In this document: one piece after another, positions 51,570 through 63,501 of the stretch
How positions within the stretch are numbered: position 1 is the stretch's first letter
Layout: the number at the start of each line of letters is the position of its first letter
Assembly (NCBI GenBank): GCA_019639115.1
Contig: JAHBSM010000004.1
Location: forward strand, 124,001-188,000
DNA: 64,000 nt
DNA from: Acidobacteriota bacterium
GTDB taxonomy: Bacteria; Acidobacteriota; Blastocatellia; Pyrinomonadales; Pyrinomonadaceae
Direction: 5' to 3'
Translations under genes and position numbers: made by a program
Notes under the pieces: model-generated
What the model saw: only the letters and a program-made list of their open reading frames with translations
Databases searched by the model: none
What the model was told of the DNA's origin: nothing

Positions 51570-53816
51570 ATGACCGGCAGACCACTGCTTTTTTTCGCTC
51601 TAATTCTATTTACATTCACCGCAATATCTGCTCAGACGGCATCGATACGCGTCGCCGTCGAAGATCAGGCCAACGCCCCGATCCCCGGTGCGATCGTCAT
51701 TCTAAGGAACACACGGACAGGCCAGGAACGCTCGTCCGTGACGGGGCTCGACGGCGTTGCAGAATTCGCGCGTGCGGGCGGCGACCGCTTTGAGGTCCTC
51801 GTCACGGCGGCCGGATTCGAACGCGGCTCGGGCCAGATCGAGAATAATTCAGCCTCGATCGTGCTCAAGCCTTCGACGGTGCGCGAGGAAGTGACCGTCG
51901 TTTCGGGTTCGCGGCAGGAAGAGCTGCGCGAGAGCCTTTCGACCAAGGTCGATGTGCTCACCGCCGCAGATATCCGCTCGACGGGCTACGAGAACGTCGG
52001 CGAGGCTCTGCGCGAGGTGCCGGGCGTCGTCACGCGTCGCGGATCTGAAACGAGCGGCGTTGCGGGCGAGCAGGTGCAGGGTATCGATTCGCGGCAAGTG
52101 CTCGTGCTGCTTGACGGCCAGCCGGTCACTGGAGCCCGCGGTATCAAAAGCGGTGCGATCAACCTGGATCGTCAATCTACGGCGCGTCTTGAGACGATCG
52201 AGGTCGTCAAAGGGTCGGCAAGTGCCCTTTACGGTTCGGACGCTATAGGCGGCGTCATCAATCTGCGTACCCGCGAACCACGTTCACCTTTCTCGGCAAG
52301 TGTGACGGCGGCTGCGGGCAACTTTGGCGTGTTTGACGGGCGAGCGGACGTGGGATTTATCAAAAAGCGTCTGAGCGGACTTTTCAGCATCGAGCGCCAC
52401 AAGAACAACGGATTCGATCTCGATCCAGCCACGTATCAGGCAGAAGGTGCGGGATTTCACCGATACGACGCCTACGGCAGGTTGAAATATCAGTTCAACA
52501 ACAGGTTTGCCGTCACCGGTTTTGCGACAAGCTATTGGAACACGTCCCGCGGCCGCGTGCTGGGCGAATCCGGCCCACAGACAAACGATGTTGACGACCA
52601 GTCGCAGAGCTACGGCCTGACGGGCGACTGGGCGATAGACGGCAGGACGAATCTACAGCTTCGCGGATATTTCTCACGTTACGACGAAGTGGCAAGAGGC
52701 CTCAGATATCCAAGCGGCATCGCGTTGCCCGACGGTAATCTTTATGAACGTTACGGCAAATTCGACGGCACGTTCTCGAGGCTAGTAGGCTCTAGAAATT
52801 TCGTTCAGGCGGGGTTCGAGTTCGTCAAGAACCGTTATCGCGGAATCAATCGGCTGCAGAATGACCGGGCCGATGCTTGGACGCGGGTCGCCTGGGCACA
52901 GGACAAGATAAATCTCACGGACCGATTGACGCTGACGCTGGGCGCCCGGCTTGACGACCATTCGGTCTTCGGTTCCGCCGTCTCACCCAAAGCGGCGCTC
53001 AACTATCGTCTGGCAAATTGGGCCAGCCTGCGAGCATCGTGGGGACGCGGATTCCGCGCGCCGGACCTCGGCCAGCTCTACTATCGGCTTACGAGCACAG
53101 CTAATTTCTATCAAGTGCTCGGCAATCCGGGCCTTTCGCCCGAGACGGCCGGTTCGTGGCAGGTCGGCGGCGAGTTCTCTGCGATGAAACGCAAGGCCAG
53201 ATTCGGCGTCAATCTGTTTCGCAATGACGTCAAGAATCTGATCACATCGCGCAATCTCGGGCTCGTCACGATGGGCAACGTCAACGCGATCTTTGCCGCC
53301 AACGGGATCGATCCGTCGCTGCGTCAGTTCATTACTTACAATCTGCTGCTTTTCTATTATCAAAACATTGCGAACATCTACACGCAGGGAGCGGAGTTCG
53401 ATGGCAGCTACACGCTGCCTAAAGGTTTTGCCGTCTCGGGTGCGTACACGTATCTCGAAGGCTACGACAAAGCCACTCACCGCTATCTGATCGGTCGGTT
53501 CCGGCACCAGGGATTTGCAAAGCTCGCTTACGCCAACGCACGTCTCGGATTCAATGCAAATCTCCGCGGCTCGTTATACAGCCGCTGGATAGCGACCAGG
53601 AACGAGACGACGAACGCCCAGGTTTACGGTGCCGCCTACAGCCTCTGGGACGTCTATGGTGCTAAGCGGCTGCCGCGTGGATTCGAGGTTTATGGAACGA
53701 TCGACAATCTGTTCAACGACCGCGATCCCAACCGGGGCACCTCGCTGCAGCAGCGGCTGGAGGTCGGCAGGACATTTCGGCTCGGCGTTCGCTGGTCGTT
53801 CGAGGGCAAGCGATAG
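51570..53816 (+). CDS. TonB-dependent outer-membrane receptor, probable heme or iron uptake
   Basis: A 748-aa receptor. Signal peptide (MTGRPLLFFALILFTFTAIS), then a carboxypeptidase-like beta domain (about 25-100), then the plug (GEALREVPGVV, IEVVKGSASALYGSDAIGGV). The barrel carries GFRAP and NPGLSPE boxes, which resemble the FRAP/NPNL pair of heme receptors but also occur in other TonB receptors. The barrel ends TFRLGVRWSFEGKR. The link to heme is inferred from the upstream heme oxygenase and Fur-like site. Confidence 0.85.
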   Translation: MTGRPLLFFALILFTFTAISAQTASIRVAVEDQANAPIPGAIVILRNTRTGQERSSVTGLDGVAEFARAGGDRFEVLVTAAGFERGSGQIENNSASIVLKPSTVREEVTVVSGSRQEELRESLSTKVDVLTAADIRSTGYENVGEALREVPGVVTRRGSETSGVAGEQVQGIDSRQVLVLLDGQPVTGARGIKSGAINLDRQSTARLETIEVVKGSASALYGSDAIGGVINLRTREPRSPFSASVTAAAGNFGVFDGRADVGFIKKRLSGLFSIERHKNNGFDLDPATYQAEGAGFHRYDAYGRLKYQFNNRFAVTGFATSYWNTSRGRVLGESGPQTNDVDDQSQSYGLTGDWAIDGRTNLQLRGYFSRYDEVARGLRYPSGIALPDGNLYERYGKFDGTFSRLVGSRNFVQAGFEFVKNRYRGINRLQNDRADAWTRVAWAQDKINLTDRLTLTLGARLDDHSVFGSAVSPKAALNYRLANWASLRASWGRGFRAPDLGQLYYRLTSTANFYQVLGNPGLSPETAGSWQVGGEFSAMKRKARFGVNLFRNDVKNLITSRNLGLVTMGNVNAIFAANGIDPSLRQFITYNLLLFYYQNIANIYTQGAEFDGSYTLPKGFAVSGAYTYLEGYDKATHRYLIGRFRHQGFAKLAYANARLGFNANLRGSLYSRWIATRNETTNAQVYGAAYSLWDVYGAKRLPRGFEVYGTIDNLFNDRDPNRGTSLQQRLEVGRTFRLGVRWSFEGKR

Positions 53817-53835
53817 CTGCGCGGGAGATATGACA

Positions 53836-54075
53836 ATGGAGCGTGAAATGACCGTAAATCCAAAAAGCAAGACCTCGGATGTAAAGGTCTGGCATTGCCG
53901 CGGATGCGGTGTGGTCCATCTGGCTATCGGCGAACGGGTCGTCAACTTTCGCCGTGATGAGTTTGAGGCGTTCACCCAGGCCGTCGTGGATACGAACTAT
54001 GCGTCGGCCGCCGCTGTTAATGGCTTGACGCCGCTGCTTGACCATGTGGTCACGCACGAGAGGTTCGTACATTAG
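53836..54075 (+). CDS. Small CxxC protein downstream of the heme receptor
   Basis: A 79-aa product starting MEREMTVNPKSK; the GGGAG site at 53823-53827 suits the ATG at 53836 better than that at 53830. Core: VWHCRGCGVVHLAIGERVVNF, with a CxxC and a nearby H, then DEFEAFTQAVVDTNY. This resembles small CxxC proteins next to iron genes in Bacteroidota (a DUF6686-like pattern), from memory. It might bind metal or heme. It is 19 bp after the receptor, so in the same transcript. Confidence 0.62.
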   Translation: MEREMTVNPKSKTSDVKVWHCRGCGVVHLAIGERVVNFRRDEFEAFTQAVVDTNYASAAAVNGLTPLLDHVVTHERFVH

Positions 54076-54206
54076 GTCGCCTGACCGCCGATTTTCCCGC
54101 CTTCCTTGACCGTAAGACTGAATGCACAACAAGGGCACTGGCCGCACAAGCCGGTGCCTCCCGCCTTTTTTACAATCTCCGGCCGAGTGTTTAATCTTGA
54201 GGTTGA

Positions 54207-55142
54207 ATGAGTGGTTACAGCGTCTTCTATTCGCCGAATTATTATGCCGATATCGGGCCGGACCATGTCTTCCCGATCCGCAAATTCGAGATCGCGCGCG
54301 AAATACTGCTTGGTGAAGGCACGCTCGTTGAGAACGAGATCGTCGAGCCGCCGATCGTCGATCGCGAAGATCTTTTGCTCGTACACACCGCAGACTATAT
54401 CGACCGGCTGGCTGCGGGCGAGCTTACGGCGAAAGAGATACGCAAGCTTGGCCTCCCATGGTCGGAAGCTCTGGTCCGTCGTTCATTCACGGCGATATCA
54501 GGTACGATATGCGCGGCCCGGCGGGCGTTGGCCGACGGCGTCTCGTCGAATCTGGCCGGCGGTACTCACCACGCGTATCCCGACCGCGGCGAAGGTTTCT
54601 GCGTGCTCAACGACATAGCCGTGGCGATCCGCGTCCTGCGGCGCGACCGTCAGGCCGAACGATGCCTCGTGGTCGATCTCGACGTTCATCAAGGCAACGG
54701 GACGGCTTTCATTTTCCGTGAGGACCGAGACGTGTTCACGTTCTCGATGCATGGTGCAAAGAATTATCCGTTATTCAAGGAGACGTCCGTCCTGGATATC
54801 GAACTCGCCGACGGGACGGGCGACGCGGAATATCTGGATACGCTCGAGCAGGCGCTTGAACGTCTGCGGCACGATCATGCGGACGTGATCTTTTATCTAG
54901 CCGGAGCCGATCCATTTGTAGGGGACAGGTTGGGAAGATTGGCCTTGACCAAAGAAGGGCTCAGCCGGCGGGACGAGATGGTGCTCGAGTTCGCTCGCGA
55001 CGAACGAATTCCGATCGTCACGACGCTCAGCGGCGGATACGCCGAGGACATCTCAGACACTGTCGATATCCACTGCAACACGATACGAGCCGTAAAACGT
55101 ATATTTTTTGCCGGACAGCTTTCCGGTTCGACCAACGCCTGA
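54207..55142 (+). CDS. Histone deacetylase superfamily protein (second, divergent copy)
   Basis: A 311-aa product. N-terminal DHVFPIRKFEIARE and LVHTADYIDRL are family blocks. The catalytic region NLAGGTHHAYPDRGEGFC has the tandem histidines, VVDLDVHQGNGTA the zinc ligands, and LAGADPFVGDRLG the third zinc aspartate. It differs strongly from the copy at 48661 (class with GGTHHA instead of PPGHHA). It lies 8 bp before the MFS gene. The substrate is unknown. Confidence 0.9.
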   Translation: MSGYSVFYSPNYYADIGPDHVFPIRKFEIAREILLGEGTLVENEIVEPPIVDREDLLLVHTADYIDRLAAGELTAKEIRKLGLPWSEALVRRSFTAISGTICAARRALADGVSSNLAGGTHHAYPDRGEGFCVLNDIAVAIRVLRRDRQAERCLVVDLDVHQGNGTAFIFREDRDVFTFSMHGAKNYPLFKETSVLDIELADGTGDAEYLDTLEQALERLRHDHADVIFYLAGADPFVGDRLGRLALTKEGLSRRDEMVLEFARDERIPIVTTLSGGYAEDISDTVDIHCNTIRAVKRIFFAGQLSGSTNA

Positions 55143-55150
55143 CAGATCCA

Positions 55151-56416
55151 ATGAGGTCCCTCAACTATTCCGAACTGATCAGCAGCAACCGGAACTTCCG
55201 CAATCTGCTGGCGGGCCAATTCATATCCGAGCTCGGCAATTGGTTCAATTTTATCGCCGGCCTCGGGCTGGTTCGTTTTGTATCGGACGCGTCGCCGACG
55301 GCTGCCGGATTGTTTTTCCTTGCCAGGCTGCTGCCATTCGCTTTGATGTCGCCGATAGCCGGGACCTTTGTTGACAGGTTCTCGCGGCGTCAGGTGATGT
55401 TGTGGACGGATATCGCAAGGGCCGCCGTTGCCCTGTCGTTCCTGTTGATCAAGAGCCAGAACGACCTTTGGATCGCTTATGCCGCAACGGTCCTCCTGCA
55501 TGTATTCGGTGCGTTCTTTGACGGAGCCAAGAATGCGGCGGCTCCTAATCTGACGGGCAAAGAGGGCTTGCTGTCGGGTGTCGCTCTGTTGTTCTCGACG
55601 CGGTTCCTGCTGATGGCGATAGGTTCGGCTCTCGGCGGTTGGGCAGCGGCGGTCTTCGGTTACGAGGTGGCGTTCGTGATCAACGCTGTGTCGTTCCTTG
55701 TGTCTGCATACACTGTGTGGCTTATCCCCGAGGAGGCGACACGTGACGTCGAGACCGCCGAGCGAATGGCGGATCGCAACGCTCGCGAGTCATTCGTGAC
55801 CGAACTCCGCGAAGGCGTGCGCTATGCGTTTAGAGAGCGTTTCGCTCAGACGATATTGCTCCTCAACGTCATCTGGGCGACGGGCGGCGGCTCGATCAAC
55901 ATCGTCTTCGAAAGGCTCGGAGGCGTCTATTTCGCTGAGGTCGAGGGCTGGAATGCCGATATAGCCGTGGCGATACTGTGGACGGTGACGGGCCTCGGAT
56001 TGGGCGGCGGCATGTTCCTGGCACACAGGGCAAGCGTGTATCTGGACCGACGCGGGCGTAATTATCAATTCATCGGGTGGGCTTTGATCTTACACGGCGT
56101 ACTCTTCTCCATCGGCGGGTTGATGCCTTCGCTCGTGATATTTGCGGCATTCGTTTTTAGTTCGAGGCTCATCATCGGAGTCGAATACGCCGTGCAGGAG
56201 ACGATGTTCCAACGAAGCCTGCCAGATATCATTCGCGGGCGCGTATCGACCATCGACCGCGGGGCCGAGCTTGCGGTATTCGGCCTGTCGAGCTTCGCCG
56301 CGGCAGAATTGATGTATCACATCACACCTCAGACATTGACGGTCGTATCAGGAATATTGTCAGCCCTTGCGGGGATACTGTGGTTCGTACGCGAACGGCC
56401 GGTCAGGGAGGCCTAA
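55151..56416 (+). CDS. MFS transporter (EntS/MFS_3 type exporter)
   Basis: A 421-aa, 12-helix major facilitator. MFS_3-type text: NFRNLLAGQFISELGNWF at the start and FVDRFSRRQVMLWTDIARA (motif A region). The family includes the enterobactin exporter EntS and macrolide efflux proteins. It is close to the heme/iron genes, so export of an iron chelator is conceivable, but no siderophore synthesis genes are here. It ends overlapping the convergent gene by 4 nt. Confidence 0.88.
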   Translation: MRSLNYSELISSNRNFRNLLAGQFISELGNWFNFIAGLGLVRFVSDASPTAAGLFFLARLLPFALMSPIAGTFVDRFSRRQVMLWTDIARAAVALSFLLIKSQNDLWIAYAATVLLHVFGAFFDGAKNAAAPNLTGKEGLLSGVALLFSTRFLLMAIGSALGGWAAAVFGYEVAFVINAVSFLVSAYTVWLIPEEATRDVETAERMADRNARESFVTELREGVRYAFRERFAQTILLLNVIWATGGGSINIVFERLGGVYFAEVEGWNADIAVAILWTVTGLGLGGGMFLAHRASVYLDRRGRNYQFIGWALILHGVLFSIGGLMPSLVIFAAFVFSSRLIIGVEYAVQETMFQRSLPDIIRGRVSTIDRGAELAVFGLSSFAAAELMYHITPQTLTVVSGILSALAGILWFVRERPVREA

Positions 56417-57360
56417 GCGGTGATAATGACGGCCTTTGTGCCGGTAAGCTCGGAGAAATCTTTAGTGTAAACCGTCTCCACGCGTCGAAATGTACCCATC
56501 AATTCGACGAGGTCCTGCGACGAGATCGATCCGTCCTCGACGTGAGCCACGGCCCATAGTTTGAAATGGGTCGAGCGTTCGAGGAGCCTTTCGACCAGCC
56601 GAAGATACTGTGATTTTGTTCCTGTGGCCGAACCCAAACGGCCCGCACGGTCGCTCTCAAGCGTGGACCAGAATGAGTCGCCGCCGCGCATCCATTCCTC
56701 GCGCCAGGCGGTACGCCCGAGCTGCTGCCGAAGGCCTTTTGAATAAGGCTGAGGGAGCACGAGAAACATCAGGTCGTTGTAGCGTTCGAGCGTGGCCCGG
56801 TCGGTAACGAAATCCTCCGGCATTCGATTTGTTGAGACTGAATCAGACGCTCCGGGTACAGGCTCGGGTTCGATCGACCAAAGCCGGCGAAAGACATTCG
56901 ATAGCGGCTGGCGGAGGTATCGCGTGTGGTCATCAAATGAGAGCACATGGTCGCCGGCGGCGATCACGAGCCCAAATGCGAGTGCACGTTTTGCCGGTGT
57001 GGAAAGACGGTCAATGTTGCGGCGTACGTTATCGAACCACCACGAATCGGTTTCGGAAAACCAGGACGCCAGAGCAGAATTCTGCAGGCGATAACCGGGC
57101 ACATAAGCGTCCTCGAGGATGATGTTCACATCGTCAGCGGTCAGCCGTTCAGCATCATTCTGGATCCTAGCGGCCGACCTCGCCCAAGTGCTCAACAGCG
57201 GGTCATTCGCGGCCACCCGTACACCGCGTCGCTTCAACTGCAGTCCGAGCCCGGGATCGCCGACGAGCGGCATCGCAGCGGACGCAAATGTGTACCGCAG
57301 CAGGACGCTCATTTCGAATGCCCTCCAACGCCGCGGCGAATGTTTATGAGTTCCGGTCAT
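56413..57360 (-). CDS. Degenerate D12-class (Dam-like) DNA adenine methylase homologue
   Basis: A 315-aa product with an overall D12 layout but altered catalysis. The SAM-binding region reads PLVGDPGLGLQLKRRGVRVAAND (quoted in parts: VGDPGLGL at 33-40, AND 51-53). At the place of the catalytic DPPY it has VLPQPY (201-206). The C-terminal LKLWAVAHVEDGSISSQDLVE resembles the D12 ending. The start overlaps the HD gene stop (ATGA), so it is translationally coupled. It may have lost methylation and serve as a DNA-binding or structural protein. The family call is by eye. Confidence 0.55.
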   Translation of the reverse strand: MTGTHKHSPRRWRAFEMSVLLRYTFASAAMPLVGDPGLGLQLKRRGVRVAANDPLLSTWARSAARIQNDAERLTADDVNIILEDAYVPGYRLQNSALASWFSETDSWWFDNVRRNIDRLSTPAKRALAFGLVIAAGDHVLSFDDHTRYLRQPLSNVFRRLWSIEPEPVPGASDSVSTNRMPEDFVTDRATLERYNDLMFLVLPQPYSKGLRQQLGRTAWREEWMRGGDSFWSTLESDRAGRLGSATGTKSQYLRLVERLLERSTHFKLWAVAHVEDGSISSQDLVELMGTFRRVETVYTKDFSELTGTKAVIITA

Positions 57361-57962
57361 TGTTGTCCAGCGGGTGCTGCATCATCTGTGAGTTTCAGGT
57401 GTTCAAACTCTGCGACCACGGACGGATCGAACTGGATACCAGCCCATTCCGCAAGGTAGGCCGCAGCCTTGTCGGCAGGGAAAGCTCGCCGGAATGGCCG
57501 GGGCGACGTCAATGCAAGATAGCAATCCGCAAGCCTGAGGATCCGTGCGGCTAGCGGTATCTCGTCGCCGACGAGACCGTCCGGATAGCCGTCGCCGTTC
57601 CACCATTCATGATGCCAACGGACCACAAGGCGAACGCCGTCAGGAGCTCCGGAGGCGGCCGCTTCCTGTTCGCCGATCACGGGATGCCGCTGCATATCGA
57701 GCAACTCATCAGCCGTCAGCGGCCGAGCCGCCGAGATATAATCGCGAGCCATTCTCAGCTCGCCGGCATCGCGGTAAAGGGCCGCGATACGCAGTATCTC
57801 GCGGTCTTCGCGTGCAACATTGAACGAGGCCGCGAGACGGCCGGCAAGCTCGGACACGCGAACCGAATGCCCGGCAGGATAACCACAGAAGGTATCGATC
57901 CTGTCGATCAGTTCGCTGCCGGGAGCTGACGCTGCGGCTTGCTCTTCGAGAATGCTCTGCAT
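57357..57962 (-). CDS. Degenerate HD-GYP-type protein
   Basis: A 201-aa product. HD-GYP family positions are kept at H32 (GHSVRVSELA), H93 (HPVIGEQ), H117-H118 plus WNGDGYPDGL, and D146 (LADCYLAL). The signature HD pair of the family (LHDIGK) is replaced by YRDAGE (63-68), losing the metal-binding histidine and the lysine. It is therefore probably not an active cyclic-di-GMP phosphodiesterase and may bind a ligand or partner. It lies between the DnaJ/TPR gene (39-bp gap) and the D12-like gene. Confidence 0.75.
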   Translation of the reverse strand: MQSILEEQAAASAPGSELIDRIDTFCGYPAGHSVRVSELAGRLAASFNVAREDREILRIAALYRDAGELRMARDYISAARPLTADELLDMQRHPVIGEQEAAASGAPDGVRLVVRWHHEWWNGDGYPDGLVGDEIPLAARILRLADCYLALTSPRPFRRAFPADKAAAYLAEWAGIQFDPSVVAEFEHLKLTDDAAPAGQQ

Positions 57963-58001
57963 CGCATTGATAGTTTCGAGCTTTTGCCCGACAGATTCAA
58001 G

Positions 58002-59567
58002 TTAGCCCCTGATCGACGCGAGAAGGTCTCGGCCCTCACGATTGTCAGGATGCACCGCCAGGAGCCTATTGAGCTCGCCTTCGGCACGTTTTATCAGATT
58101 CATCTTGATAAAGAACTCGGCCAGCATGATACGGAAAGTGGCATTGTTCGGGTCGATGCGAAGCGCGGCCTGCATCTCCGATTCGGCCTTGTGCCGCTTT
58201 TTGTCGTCGTAGGACAATGCTTTGCCGTAATACGCTCGGAAACGTGCCACGGAATCGTCAAAATGGACCGCTCTAGCGAGGAACGGCAATGCACCCGTGT
58301 GATCGCCATCCATCAGCATCGAGAATCCGCGCTCGAAGCTGGCCAGCGCCTGCTCCGCCGCGTTGTTCTCGCCGACCGTCATACCCGCGGCACGGGCTTT
58401 CTCCTTCTCGGCGAGTTCTTTGCGGACGCGGTAATCGTAAAGCTCACGCGTGTCGGCCGACCGGAGCGAATCGTAGGCAGACGCGAGCTCGGCAAAAGCA
58501 TCCTGGATGCGTTTTAGATCGACGCCCGTCTCACCGTGGAAACGGTCCGGGTGGAATCGCTTCGCAAGCGAAAAATAAGCTTGCCTTACGACCTCGGACG
58601 GGGCATCGTGTTCGATGCCGAGGACATCGTAGAACGTCGCGGCCGACTCGACACGCTGGAGATAATCCTCGAGCGAGATCGGCTCGGGCTCAGGTTGGTT
58701 CGGCTCAGTCGCATTGGCAGCATCGCCTGCTGCGGGGTTTGCCTTCAACGCCTCGTGCCGAACGGGTTGTGCGGCCTCGCGGATGAGGTCGAGTTTTGCA
58801 TTACGGATCGCAGCGACCTTCATTCCTGAGATCGCCGGGTTCCAGTTGTGACGAACGGCGAGGCCGGCTATCCAGAGGACGTACAAAGCCCGGAGCATGT
58901 CTTGCTCGTTCGTGACGTCGTTAGTAGAATGGAGCGATAGATCGACGAGTTCGCGGATGGACTTTGGCTCGAGATCGAGCTGACGCAGGGCAAAAATCTC
59001 AGCAGGCAAAAGCTCGATGTCTGCGGGCCCGGCTTCTGACAGCGACATTGCCTCGTCAATATTCCGGAAACGCTCGAGGAGCATGCCGTTTGCCATTCCG
59101 CGCGCCATATTCACGAGCAGCTTAGTTTCGCCGCAGTCATACTCGAGCCCGTCGCGAACTCTGTTTAGTGGGCTGAATACCCATTGGCCGTCGCTGGCCA
59201 ACATAACCTCGCTTATTATCGCCCGCACCTGATCCTGAAAAATCTCCTGACATTCTTCGTGAGATAGAAATCCCGTGTCGCGAAGATACTGTGCGAATTC
59301 GTGGTCGTTCGCGAAATTCGGAGCCTTGATCACGTCATCACGAACCATACGGCCGCGGTTGATCAGCATCTCAAAAAGTCTGAATTTCCTGGCATTGCTG
59401 ACCGCAAATACGATCTTTCCCATCCGAAAATAGACGATGAATTTCCGCTCACCCAACTCGAAGCGCAGGCTGCCGCTCAGCCGCGCGGCCGATATCTCGG
59501 CCGTAAGCTCGGCAAACGGATGGCTGCGAAAGTCGCCTCGGATCTCGAGGTCTGAAGGTTGGGTCAT
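58002..59567 (-). CDS. DUF4388 (PatA-N-like), DnaJ and TPR multidomain protein
   Basis: A 521-aa product. The N-terminal DUF4388/PatA-type domain (about 5-130; LSGSLRFELGERKFIVYFRMGKIV, quoted in part) is used in signalling proteins of gliding bacteria. A DnaJ domain near 310-370 (TFYDVLGIEHDAPSEVVRQAY and HPDRFHG, with an intact HPD) follows. C-terminal TPR repeats (about 400-515). A chaperone-linked regulator is plausible. It is the first gene of a minus-strand trio with the HD and D12-like genes. Confidence 0.85.
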   Translation of the reverse strand: MTQPSDLEIRGDFRSHPFAELTAEISAARLSGSLRFELGERKFIVYFRMGKIVFAVSNARKFRLFEMLINRGRMVRDDVIKAPNFANDHEFAQYLRDTGFLSHEECQEIFQDQVRAIISEVMLASDGQWVFSPLNRVRDGLEYDCGETKLLVNMARGMANGMLLERFRNIDEAMSLSEAGPADIELLPAEIFALRQLDLEPKSIRELVDLSLHSTNDVTNEQDMLRALYVLWIAGLAVRHNWNPAISGMKVAAIRNAKLDLIREAAQPVRHEALKANPAAGDAANATEPNQPEPEPISLEDYLQRVESAATFYDVLGIEHDAPSEVVRQAYFSLAKRFHPDRFHGETGVDLKRIQDAFAELASAYDSLRSADTRELYDYRVRKELAEKEKARAAGMTVGENNAAEQALASFERGFSMLMDGDHTGALPFLARAVHFDDSVARFRAYYGKALSYDDKKRHKAESEMQAALRIDPNNATFRIMLAEFFIKMNLIKRAEGELNRLLAVHPDNREGRDLLASIRG

Positions 59568-59722
59568 GTTCGGAACGGCGAGTTCAGGATAATCTCCCCG
59601 GACGGGGATAAACTCAGTTTAACAAATGGAGCGGCCAAATGTTAAGCAAAAATATATGCCGGCGGTATCGGATTTGACACAATGGGCAGAAACGGGCGAC
59701 AGTTTCGTTACGGTAGATCTGG

Positions 59723-60479
59723 ATGCGGTCAGAGGCTATAGAGATCAGAGAATGCGGCACGCTTGCCGAACTGGCCGAGTGTGTCCAGCTCCAGCGCGAG
59801 GTCTTTGCATTGCCCGAGGTCGAACTGTCACCTGTAAGGCATTTCGTTGTTACGAAAAATGCCGGCGGATTTACGCTAGGAGCTTACGACGACGGACGAC
59901 TTGCGGGATTTGTCCTGAGTGTGCCCGCGTTTCTACGCGGCGAGCGAGCCTTTTACTCGCATATGACGGGCGTTCGGCCGGAATATCAGGGAAGCGGCAT
60001 CGGAGCCAGGCTCAAGTGGGCACAACGGAGGCGTGCCTTGGAGCTCGGTGTAAGATATATCAAATGGACGTTCGAACCGGTGAAAGCGAGGAACGCGTAT
60101 TTCAATCTCGAGAAATTGGGTGCGATCGTCTGTGAATACGAGGTGAATTTCTACGGGACTGATTACGGCTCGGCTCAAGCCGAAAGCCCGGAGCCGGTTG
60201 GGCTGCAAAGCGACAGGTTATTTGCGGAATGGCATCTCGAAAGCGAAAAAGTAACGAATCTGGCGGAGGGCCACACTTGGCATGAAGCGGTAATGCCGGT
60301 AGCCGAGATCGAAGTGACAAACGACTGGACGGATCTGGTCGAGAGCGATCCCGCCTCGGCGCTCGAGCTGCAGCTCGCGATCAGGAGCCGGTTTCAGGCA
60401 GTTTTCGCAGATGGACTCGTGGCGAGGTCGTTCCGCCGGGACCCCGAGCGTCCGGCCTATCTATTTTATTCACAGCCGG

Positions 60480-60487
<8 letters not shown>
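59723..60487 (+). CDS. GNAT-family acetyltransferase (COG3375-like)
   Basis: A 254-aa product. The acetyl-CoA binding segment is GVRPEYQGSGIGARLKWAQR (about 86-105). The aromatic-rich KWTFEPVKARNAYFNLEKLG follows. Length and layout match the COG3375 predicted acetyltransferases, some of which sit near menaquinone genes. The last 8 nt overlap the Rieske oxygenase start. The substrate is unknown. Confidence 0.82.
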
Positions 60488-63492
<3,005 letters not shown>

Positions 63493-63501
63493 AATGGCGT
63501 T

